Shown here in pieces: positions 55,287-64,000 of a DNA stretch of 64,000 bases. A program made the translations under genes and the position numbers. The number at the start of each line of letters is the position of its first letter. The first letter of the stretch is position 1. Source of the stretch: Rallus limicola (lineage: Eukaryota; Chordata; Aves; Gruiformes; Rallidae); NCBI GenBank assembly GCA_022605955.1, contig JAKCOZ010000020.1:9847001-9911000 (forward strand). The letters are read 5' to 3'. The notes under the pieces are model-generated. The model saw nothing but the letters and a program-made list of their open reading frames with translations, searched no databases and had not been told where the DNA came from.

Positions 55287-55859
55287 ATGGGGACTGCCTG
55301 TTCCCTGTGTCATGCAGACAAGAAGCTCCTGTCACTCCAAAACTTTTTAGAGCAGAAGCAGGGTGCAGTCCTGTTGCCAAGAGAAGAGGTACTTTCTAAG
55401 CACCGTACTGCTGTGTTAGCACGATACGCTGCTGTGTATTTTCTTCTTCAAAACAAAGGGAGGTTAAATTCTTTATTGCAGCTTTTGGGTTCTCTTTCCC
55501 ACCTACCTGCCTTCTGCCTTACTGCTGCTAGGTGCAGGTTTAAAAGGTATATTTTTATTTTTAATGCTCTTAAGATGCCTGCCTTCAGGCCAGAACAGAC
55601 ACAATTGAACTCCCGTGTGCTGAACTGCTGGGCATCGCTTGATTGCTATCTGAAAGCTGTTGAGTGGCATCAGCTCACTGCTGTGCCCCAGCTAATAAAT
55701 CTATGCTATTTCTTGCTAAAAAATTCCCATCCTGTCCAGCAACAGTGGGAGAAAATCTTTACCTTAAACAGGGAGAAGTTCCATTGGGGTGAATCCCCAT
55801 TTGGAAGAGGCTTTGCTCAACTCCAGGATGGTTGGGCATTGGGAGGGAGTTGGACCTAA
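55287..55859 (+). CDS. 190-codon ORF, probably not a gene
   Basis: This is the longest plus-strand frame in the window, ATG to TAA. The N-terminal part (MGTACSLCHADKKLLSLQNF) starts with a Met-Gly and two cysteines, formally resembling a myristoylation/palmitoylation motif, but the rest shows no domain I know and the composition (Leu, Ser, Cys, Gln) fits noncoding DNA. There is no CpG-rich start, no visible promoter and no nearby poly(A) signal. Chance alone gives roughly one such ORF in a window of this size. Confidence 0.07.
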   Translation: MGTACSLCHADKKLLSLQNFLEQKQGAVLLPREEVLSKHRTAVLARYAAVYFLLQNKGRLNSLLQLLGSLSHLPAFCLTAARCRFKRYIFIFNALKMPAFRPEQTQLNSRVLNCWASLDCYLKAVEWHQLTAVPQLINLCYFLLKNSHPVQQQWEKIFTLNREKFHWGESPFGRGFAQLQDGWALGGSWT

Positions 55860-58165
55860 GTACACTGCTCCCTGCTCCCCCAGGGTCCATGAGGGAAATC
55901 CTGGCCAGTGTGGCTAATCCACTTCCCTTTTATTGCTCTGACAAAAATAAAAAGATCCTCATGTCTCTAAACTAGAAGTGTAATGGGAAGCAAGTAGTGA
56001 CCTTCCTCTTCCTTCCACTTATCACTTCTTTGTCCCTCTAAATTTATCTCTGTCCCTGGACCTTAACCTCCCACTCCAAGGGCAGGACAGGGCAGGCTGA
56101 TAAGATGTCTCTGAAACCATTGGTATTGAGGCAATTATTCTGCAGCTGCAGCCCTTTGCAGCTGAGCAGAGATTACATCTCTATCCCTGGGAAAACCTTC
56201 TTCATGCCTCCTTAATGTATCCTGGCCTGTGGACCTTATTTATGGCACCTTCTGGCTGAATTACAAACGTGACGCAGCCCTGGGATCTTTACTGCTCTTT
56301 CTTTGGACTCTGTCCTCAAAAACAAGGTTGTTTGTTGGTTTTTTTTTTTTTCTTTTTTCCTTCCCTGTCTACAGCTGCTTCTGCTTAATCATGTCCATGG
56401 GACAGCAACACTCCCCCTCGCTTCAGAGCCGGCTCTGTGTGTTCACTGTCCTTGGAGAATACGTGTGGTGTGATGCAGGCGGGTTAGCACTGCCAGTAGC
56501 TGCTCTGCTACATGTATGCTAATATTGCCTTAGTTAATTGCTCGTGTTCATAGCTAATTTGAAGGCAGTTGGGGAAATACTGTCTGCGTTATTTCCATAG
56601 ATTTATTTTATTTTCTTTTTTAAACAGATCCGCCTGTAGATCCTAGCTACAAATTGTTGTGGAAAGGAGACTTTATACTGCAAGATTTGCAAGCTTAGAT
56701 AGCATAGAAATGTGATCTATCCCCAAACCCTCCAATATTTTTATCTACCTTCAATTCAGAGCTGAAGAAAATCTATAAGAATCATGAAATTGGCACCAAT
56801 TTTAAGCTCTGAATTCAGGGAAGTTTTGATGCGCAGCCCAGAAATTAAAGGCAGAAAATAGGGACATCTTTTTGGCATTTTTTCCAGTAGTTTTTTACTG
56901 GTACTGTCCCAGTAGTTGCCACCATGGACATACTCAGACAAGAAATAAGAGAACTGACAACAGCTCTTTTCAGTTCTTCTATGAATTGATGCTCAGTTAT
57001 CCAGAATGTGAAATGGGTGCAGTAATAAAGGAACCTGCTGCACTCTCTAGCTCTCCCTCCTGTGACTGCATGGGTTTAGGTGGCTCTTGCCTCTGTATGC
57101 TTCATCAGACTGATTTTGTGCCCCAATTTCTTTATCAAGCCATTAGGATGGGAAGGGGGTGATGAGAAATGTGAGGAGGCTACACATGAAGAAAAAAGCA
57201 AAACAAAAGTCACTTCTCCAAAACTTTATAGGTGAAAGTTTCTTATGCTTGAGGATAACAAAGCCAGATAGTGTTATCAAATATTTCAGCAGGGAAATTA
57301 AAGAAAGAAAAAAAAAAAGGCAAAATCAAAAATAAACGCCTCCCCCGCCAAAAATAAATAAAAACCCCAACCCAAAACACTATTAAAACCAAGACACAGA
57401 GGAAAACTGTTTGGGTTTTGGGTTTTTTTCCTCCTTAAATCAACAATTGAGCTTCTGCTTTCACTTACACCTGGCCTGACCTAGACCTGTGCCTCTTTCA
57501 GAGCTGTTCCTCTGGACACACATGCACGTGGGAGCATTGAGGGGTTTGTGCTGGGGTGCAGAGGGATGAGAAGATCAGAGCATTTTTGAGTTATGGATTT
57601 AGCAATACATTATAATAATATCCCCTTTATATAAGCAGTAGTAAGGGAAACAAAACAAAACCCTTGCCTCATTTCCTGTTGTGTTTTGAGGTTTCTTACC
57701 AACACTGAAAACCACAGTTCATTACGGGAAGTTTTAGTGGTCTGTATCTGTTAGTGTTTTAAGTCAGGATTTGGCATCAACAAATGAGACACTTTTCCCT
57801 TGAAGTAGGGAGGGGATTTTTACTCTTTTCTGTGCGTGTTTTGTTTGAGAAATTGTGTATTCACATTTCTTGTCAAGTTTCTCATTTAGAAGCACCATGA
57901 AAAGCTACACTAACAAAACCAAGAATGTTTTGAATGGCTTTCCTTCAAGTTTGATGAATAACACTTCACCATTACCCTTTCTGCTTGCCAGGGGCTTGGG
58001 AGCGTGGCAGTCGCCGGTCGGTTGTCAGCATGGTTTTATATCACAACCTCTTTGCAGAGACATTACTTTTCATCAATTCATTTGTTCTGGAGAGAGTTAT
58101 GAGCTTGAGATTCTGACAAATTTTTGTGAAGTTAGTAGGCTTATGTTTTATACCACCTTAGGATG
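55860..58165. other. Noncoding stretch, no gene recognised
   Basis: A very strong isolated acceptor (T-run, then TTCCTTCCCTGTCTACAG ending 56374) lacks a good downstream donor. CTGCAGCTGCAG near 56142-56153 is a 12-bp palindrome. Around 57000-57040, CAGTTATCCAGAATGTGAAA followed by TGGGTGCAGTAATAAAGG may be a decayed MIR. 57300-57430 is A-rich then T-rich low-complexity DNA. Confidence 0.4.
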
Positions 58166-58167
58166 TT

Positions 58168-58240
58168 GGGGTGGCATTGTGCAAGGTGCTGTACAAATAG
58201 ATGGTGCCTCCCAAAATGTCTTGAGGACTAGGGCAGTTAG
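58168..58240 (+). repeat. Possible ancient amniote repeat fragment
   Basis: GGGTGGCATTGTGCAAGGTG, read on as GCTGTACAAATAGATGG, resembles the widespread amniote repeat phrase gcaaggtgctgtacaaacat found near the 3' ends of old SINE/CR1-like families. The family cannot be fixed by eye. Confidence 0.35.
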
Positions 58241-59480
58241 CAGGTAAATCCAATGCAACTTCTTGGGGTGAGTGAAAATTCTTTTCAGAATTAATGGGAA
58301 GTGTCAGTTGAGCTCAAGCTCCTGCTTTCCTTCAGTTGGCTTTCTGCCTGCACAGTATGGCAGTGGTTCTGCCCACACACTGGAGAAGATGCGTTGGGTG
58401 GCTGCGGTTAGGAGTGATGGGCTCGAGGAAATGCCACCTCTCCCAGTGGGGTGGCAAATCTGGACTGAGTCCCATCTTTTTTCCACACATCATTTGTGAC
58501 TCAGAAGAATCCTGTTAGTCTTCCCTAGCTGCCATTCTTCCAAAGCAATAGGGTTGGTGGTATTAATTGAATTTTTATGAACTACCCTGAGATGCATGAA
58601 TAAGAATCAGAAAGGTGCAGTGATGCCACCGCTCATTGCCCGTGTGTTCATCTCTGGGCTGCCAGACCTCGAACAAATCCATGTACTTCTCAGACTGCTA
58701 CTAGATTTGCACACTGGGGGAACCTGTTTGCAGAGTACTAGCCACAAGAACTGGCATGCTCCCAACTTTTGCACTCAGGATAGCAAAAGTCAACCAGTAC
58801 CACCCGTTTGGACTGATCTTGCTGGATCTGGGAGGACCCACATCCATCTGGTAGATTGTTGGCCATGCCAACAGAGTACTGCTGGAATGAGCTTTTTGGC
58901 TAAATTGCACGTGGGCCACATGGATGTGGAGGTCTCCATTTGTTACTCATTCACTTGCGTGGATTTCCTGTGTTACAGGATTCCTCAGCTCTGTGGGTTA
59001 AACCCAGCAGTGAGGTTGACAGCTGCATGGCCAGTGCATCTCCGGCATGTGCACAAGAACCTGTCTCCTTCACCTTCAGGCATGGTGCAGCTCCTGGTGC
59101 CACCTTTGTGTGCCTGATCTCTCTGAAGGTATCTGGACCCTTACATACAAGGAAGTTGGACAAGGATTGAGTACATTTTGAGGAAGAGAAAGAGAAATCT
59201 GTAACAGGCTACTGGGGTTCTGCTCTGGCTGTTGGGCAGCTCCATCCTTCGATTTCATAGTTACCATCAGGGAGTCCGGGTGAAGAAATGGGAGCAGGGG
59301 AAGCAGAGAAGACAGAACATTTCTCTGCGCCTGACGGCTTCAACACCTCTCCTCTCATTCACACATGATTTTTCCAAAATCCTTCTACTGAAGGATTACT
59401 ACAGAAACAGTTGGTGACAGCCCTGCTTGGTGCCACTCAATCGGACTGGTTCTTTAAAAAGGAGAGATAGAATTAACATA
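58241..59480. other. Noncoding stretch, no gene recognised
   Basis: A 173-codon ORF at 58596-59117 has no recognised domain and no supporting signals. No repeats were identified. Confidence 0.4.
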
Positions 59481-59481
59481 T

Positions 59482-59511
59482 CTTTTTTTCTTTTTTTTTT
59501 TTTTTTTTTTT
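59482..59511 (+). repeat. Poly-T tract, ~30 bp with one interruption
   Basis: T-run of 7, one C, then about 21 T. This is a simple homopolymer. No retrocopy body on the minus strand was recognised beside it. Confidence 0.9.
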
Positions 59512-60965
59512 CCCATAGGGACAGCAGGACTGAGTGAACAGGTACAAACCAGACCTCTCCTCCAGCTTGAGGTGAACAAGCTGTGGGTGCTGCTGTAGCA
59601 CCATATGGGTAAACTCATGTTTTGGAGGAAAAAACTCCACTCTTCATTTAACACTTAGGTGTTTAAGTAGAGATGGTTATTATGGCAGCTTAACCTGCCT
59701 GGCCCACTTTATTTCTAGACAATATATTTTAATTTGCCTGCCCCAAATGGAGGTGTAGAAATTTCCAAGAGCTGCAACTTATTTTCTCACAGGAATAAGG
59801 AGCATGCTGCCAATGAAGCCTTTTTCACCATGGAGATTCTGGCAGCTGCGATGGTGTCTAATGGCTTTTCACCTGCAGGTCCTCCAGCCATCAATACACA
59901 ATTGGTGGCTCTTCACAGGTACACCATTTCCCTTCTCACCTCAAGCACAGTGTCAGGAAAACCTTTCTCTGGGTCAAAGCCTCCAGAAATACAGATCTGG
60001 ATGTTATTTAAAGATGATGCAGTGAGTCTTATCTCCCTGTCTCCTCTCTTTGGAGCAGCACTCTGTGGAGTGAGACAGCCTCTGTGGAGACTGCACAGAC
60101 CCTGAGGAAGGTGTGCTGGTGCTACTCCTGGGCCATGAGTTCAGTGTTGTAAAATACAGGAGGTATGAAACAAGCAGTCTGAGCCTTTCCTTGTGCCACT
60201 GAGATCCATTTAACTCAGCAGTGTAGGGAGAACCTCACTTGGAAGCAGCCTCCCCACCTCCACCAGCCTCTCACAGAAGGCATTAGCAGGGGATTTAATT
60301 AACAAGCACAGTGGTTTCTTTTTTCTTTTCTTAGGACAGTGTGTCCTACCTGGGCATCACCCCATGGGGTGTTCGGGCTAACAACCCCTTCCTGGGCTCA
60401 GGACAGCCATGCTGAGCCCTATTTACCTATGGCATGGAAAGGGGGCACCACATGGTTCAACAACTCCTGAAATGGATGTGACTGGTACACATGAGAAGAT
60501 AACAACAGGCTTCAGGAAGGAGGAGGGAAAGGTCACACTTTCACCCTTGTGTGGCCTGTGATACTTTCCTTTGATCCCTTTGCTTTAAAAGGGAATAATG
60601 CAAAATCATTAAGTCTAATGCCCCTTGAAGATGCAATGGGCTAACGAGCCCCACAAGTTTTTCAGTTGAAACTTGTAATGTCCTTGGGTTTTGTGCCAGA
60701 TAGCATGTTGCTATGCCATGTGCTGCCAAGGAATCAGAGTACTCTGGGTGCAGGGACACTAAAGATGCCACACAGAAGGCTCTGCATGCTTGCTGTGTTT
60801 TTCCATAGCAACAAATACGCCTGATTACAGCACATTCATATGCTCTATATAATGAGTATCCCATAGGAAATTTATCACTGTGCATCCTGCATCATAATTA
60901 GAAATCAGACCCGGGCAACTGAAATTAATTCCCCAGGCGTAGGATGTCGGGCGCGTTCTGTGCAG
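59512..60965. other. Noncoding stretch, no gene recognised
   Basis: TTCACCTGCAG (ending 59878) and CAG|GTACAC near 59918 bracket a 40-bp interval of no further distinction. A pyrimidine-rich run lies near 60316-60334. No repeat was identified. Confidence 0.4.
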
Positions 60966-60971
60966 AGTGGT

Positions 60972-60999
60972 GGGAGGGAGGGGAGGAGGGGGGGGAGGG
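60972..60999 (+). other. G-rich tract with quadruplex potential, plus strand
   Basis: GGGAGGGAGGGGAGGAGGGG, continuing GGGGAGGG, has at least four runs of three or more G with 1-4-nt loops. It follows GATGTCGGGCGCG, a brief CpG-rich string. The combination could mark a small regulatory element, but no gene start is recognised. Confidence 0.8.
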
Positions 61000-61145
61000 C
61001 GACTGAGCAGTTCTGTGGAGCATCCCAGTCCAGGGCTTGTTGCTGTACTTCACAGCTAATTCTGAACTACATGTGCTGTCCCTCCTGGCAGAGTGTATCT
61101 GTCTGTCTTTAAGTGAGCAGAGGTGGTTTTGAGGTTTTTCTTTTC

Positions 61146-61167
61146 CTTTTTTTTTTTTTTTTTTTAA
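61146..61167 (+). repeat. Poly-T tract, ~20 bp
   Basis: An uninterrupted T-run followed by AAATAAAATTTTT. Simple low-complexity DNA. Confidence 0.9.
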
Positions 61168-63022
61168 ATAAAATTTTTCCTACCCTAATTTCTCTTCTGC
61201 TCCTCTCTGGTGGGGAGAAATTGAAACCAGCAGTATATTTAGGCTTCAGTTTCATAGGCAAAGCATGTTCTTCTGGGGAGTTTCTGCTGTGGCTTGGTCT
61301 GATTGTTGCTGATGCATCACTTAGGATATTCTTAACTACTTCAGACAAATTCATTGGTGCTCTAATGAAAAACTAAAATACACAGGCATACTTTCAAACA
61401 GGTAAATTTGATAGAGGATTTTATTCACCTGAGAAATCTAATCAATTTTCTCCAAATAAGGCAACACTGAGCCTCAAGGCTAGGAGTTTGCTGCATGTGC
61501 AGTGTACACATCTTTCCAAGTTCAAAAGACTTGGGGTTTGTGGCTAGTGCTGAGTTCAAAATGAAATGTTACCAGTGGGTTGCAAGCTGTTTTCTAGCAC
61601 AGCAATTGTGTTAGGTATTCATATGGTTCAGTGATGATGGCTATTAAGGTATGTACTTATATTTGCCATCAGCACCGCATTAAGGTTTTTTTCTTACATG
61701 ACGAGATCTGTTCAGATTCAGATAATGAAATTATCTTTCTTCTCCATTAACCTGTGTCACTTCAATTTACGAACAAATGCTGCCCTTGACTACAGTCTTA
61801 TCTGAGTCCACAGGTTTTCACTATACCTCCAAGGACAGAATTTGGTCACTATTGGGAAGTAGAACATCTATAGACTGTTTAATATTTATTATTCTTTCCT
61901 AGTTAAATCAACTGGCTTGGTACCCAGAGCTAATTTTCTGAGGTCTTGATGGGCTCCCAGTCAGAGGTGAGCTGGGAATTGTGCAGAGGAGAGATTTTCT
62001 ATGCTGAGGTTTCTTATGTTACATCACCTGGTATTGCAGGACTGTGTGGGAGTGAATCAGGTGCCCACATGTAGGTGTCTTGTGACATTTCAGATTCCCT
62101 AGAGCATCTGGGATGTGGCCATAGAGTTGGCATCTAGGACACAGGAGACCCACACCCACTTGCAGCAGGCACAGTTGGATGCCAAAATGGCAATAGATGT
62201 TTGTCAGGTACTTGAACTGTTCCCCTGTATACAGAAATAACTGTGTTCAGTAAATGGGCTAATACCATTTCCCAGAGACTGATCTGACTTCAGGCATGGT
62301 AATTTATATCTCAGTGAAATTATTTAGGATGGGCTCACAAAAGTTCACAAGGCTTCTACTTCTTCATTTCTGTACTTAAAAAAAAAAAGGCAAACCACAT
62401 GCTGCCAAATTGAGCTGCATTATGCTCATGTAATGACTTTAAGTGATGCTGTTACAGCATTGTGGAAGTATAACACTTCAGACCATTACTATTGAGCAAC
62501 GCACACTGTGTGTGTGTGTCTGTGAGGCAATTGCTGAGGTTTGCTTCATCTTGATTTTTTTTTTTTTTAATCTCCTCCCCTGCCCAATACAAACCAGGTT
62601 TGGATTTGGGGCATATGAAGGGCAGCCTGCACCTAACCTTTACAATGGCATAAAGATTGCTGTGGCCACTTTATCATTTTGTGGGTGTTTGAGTGTGCAC
62701 CTCACTTGCAGGTTGCTGTCATTTGTGAGCCTGGAGGATCTGGGGCTGGATATCAGGAAGGAAAACCTAGCCTTATTGTGGCTCTCATTGCTGTTGTCAT
62801 CTTGGGAACATGACTCTGTAAGGTAAAGGAAAGTGATGCCAGGTTTCTGGGGCTGACATTGCAAATGCTCTGGTAAGTTAACAGTATGTTGTTTCATTTG
62901 CTGTCAACTGGGTCTTTTAACTTGGACTCACTTTGCTGATAAGCCAGTTCTATCACAGCAAGTACAACGCTTGGTTTCCATATTCTCTACTTTGGAACAA
63001 GCTAAAATGAAGTGAGCTTCTT
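61168..63022. other. Noncoding stretch, no gene recognised
   Basis: AT-rich and unremarkable. There is a 10-bp A-run near 62379-62388, a (TG)n run near 62505-62519 and a 14-bp T-run near 62555-62568. No repeat family or exon was recognised. Confidence 0.4.
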
Positions 63023-63605
63023 TTATCTTCCCTTCTCCAGGCCAGAATGCCAATATTTGTGCCAGTCCCACAGCTCTGCGGCAGTAATGAGATCACTGGA
63101 TGGTGCTCTATGAATTGAAGTGGCCAAAACATTCTGTTGTAACCTGCAGATTAAGTGTTGCTCATCAAACCCCCGAGGTAAGACAAACAGGCAAACAGCC
63201 TGGCAGCTTGCCCAAACACCCGGGGGGAACTTGCTGGGCACCAAATGGCGTTTGGGCTCTGGGTCCAAACGCTGTGGCTGCAAAAGGCCCTTCTTCTCCC
63301 TGCCTGCCCTTGAGGAAGTGTTTTTCAGCCTCCGGAGGGGAAGCTCCAGCCGTTCCCATGCTGTTTGTTCCTGCTGTTTCCCCAAAGTGGCCAGGTCAGG
63401 TAGAAGTGAGTCTTTTTTATCAGGAGACATTGCAGAAAGCACTAATTTGGCACAGAGTGGAAAAGCACGTTCTCTAGACTTTTCATGCTTGTCCTTCTCA
63501 CAGGACAAGGGAGAGGTGAGTAAATGGCTGTCATGTGGAAGGGAAGAGAGATTCTCACCCTCGGGTTTCACGGTGCAGGGGGGTGACAAGGTCCCTGCTG
63601 CCTGA
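63023..63605. other. Facing long ORFs on both strands, probably non-genic
   Basis: A 188-codon minus-strand frame (63023-63589) and a 161-codon plus-strand frame (63120-63605) cover the same GC-richer DNA. Neither product resembles a known family. Mirror-image frames like this usually reflect local depletion of TAA/TAG/TGA and their complements rather than coding. No start or end signals support either. Confidence 0.3.
63041..63177 (+). other. Candidate noncoding exon with excellent splice sites
   Basis: CTTTTATCTTCCCTTCTCCAG (ending 63040, read as CTTTTATCTTCC plus CTTCTCCAG) is an excellent acceptor, and GAG|GTAAGA at 63175-63183 is a near-perfect donor. All three frames of the 137 bases contain stops, so it could only be a lncRNA or UTR exon. 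Downstream, 63504-63515 is a 12-base interval between a pyrimidine-rich acceptor and GAG|GTGAGT, shaped like a microexon. Chance pairings of this kind are not rare. Confidence 0.17.
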
Positions 63606-64000
63606 CACTGAACCCCGCTGTGATTTATTGTAACAAAGGGTACACTGCTCTGAAAGTTTCTCCCTGAGCAGCCCTAGGAAGCTGTGAGTGAACTTTATTC
63701 ATTTTCAGGGGATTTTTTTTTATTATTACAGACAATGAAAATGCCATTCTTGCTGGTTGGCACCTATCCTGCCAGAGAGGTGGCAGTGACCAGGATGGGT
63801 CCCCAGGGGCTCCCCCAGGTTTGTGCGGCAACATGATCTGCTGAACTTGAAGTGACCAAGGGATTATTGTCCTAAGTGTTCCCTGGGTTAGGCTTTCTTT
63901 TGGGAGTCAGGTGTTGCTCTTCTTTAATACCCTGCCTTAGCCACGCTTTATTAAATGGCATCCTGCATTGGTTTAGGGTGACTGGCTGGACAGACTGTAT
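63606..64000. other. Noncoding window end, nothing recognised
   Basis: A T-run lies near 63712-63721. There is no gene or repeat that can be named before the window closes. Confidence 0.4.

Noticed and set aside
55287..55859. 190-codon plus-strand ORF as a real intronless gene
   Set aside because: About one ORF of this length is expected by chance in the window. It has no recognisable domain, promoter or poly(A) signal.
56340..56522. Strong polypyrimidine tract and TCTACAG as a coding-exon acceptor
   Set aside because: Two frames are partly open but no credible donor follows and the peptide is not recognisable.
58596..59117. 173-codon plus-strand ORF as a gene
   Set aside because: No domain, no splice or promoter context, and composition typical of translated noncoding DNA.
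59482..59511. Poly-T as the tail of a minus-strand retrocopied gene
   Set aside because: No open frame, known gene body or target-site duplication is visible next to it. Simple homopolymer is sufficient.
1..64000. CRISPR arrays, bacterial operons, rRNA operon, insertion sequences or integrated viral genes
   Set aside because: No regularly spaced repeats, no dense long ORFs, no rRNA signatures and no LTR or viral polymerase-like frames were seen. CR1 and MIR relics mark this as vertebrate nuclear DNA.

Overview
This window looks like noncoding vertebrate nuclear DNA, most likely from a bird. It is moderately AT-rich and mostly CpG-depleted. No gene can be followed through it: the longest open reading frames (227, 190 and 188 codons) are about what chance gives in 64 kb of six-frame sequence, and none resembles a protein family I know. 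The bird (or at least archosaur/reptile) assignment rests on truncated CR1 LINE 3' ends at 24.1, 41.4 and 49.4 kb. One ends in the diagnostic ATTCTATGR-type terminal repeat. Interspersed repeats are otherwise sparse, as in birds, and consist of worn MIR-type SINE relics. There are no bacterial-type operons, rRNA or tRNA genes, CRISPR arrays or insertion sequences.

Layout. At 0-12 kb there is unique sequence, with a CpG-rich, TATA-containing patch at about 2.65-3.0 kb and a perfect 18-bp palindrome of homeodomain sites at 11.46 kb. At 12.3-13.2 kb is the most striking structure: two copies, about 664 bp apart, of an ~84-bp element that are roughly 90% identical. A second matching block follows each copy, but the DNA between the blocks is AT-rich in one copy and CpG/GC-rich in the other. 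At 13.5-16.4 kb come AT-rich, homeodomain-motif-rich blocks and a TATA box. At 19-27 kb lie a TAA microsatellite, MIR and CR1 relics, and a strong G-quadruplex-capable tract. At 30.7-33.1 kb there are further long AT-rich blocks resembling conserved noncoding elements. At 35.4-36.3 kb a small CpG cluster is followed by polypyrimidine tracts. At 37-42 kb there are MIR and CR1 relics around a regulatory-looking block at 39.85-40.4 kb. At 49.0 kb is the best-looking candidate exon, next to a CR1 fragment. At 53.8-55.2 kb are more conserved-element-like blocks and a MIR. At 59-61.2 kb are poly-T tracts and a G-rich tract.

Reading. The window is most simply a regulatory gene desert or a very long intron near a developmental gene, possibly crossed by a noncoding transcript. 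The regulatory calls are inferred from base composition and motif content only. Comparison with chicken, zebra finch and human would decide them. The candidate exons are flagged because both splice sites look good, but in 64 kb several such combinations are expected by chance.
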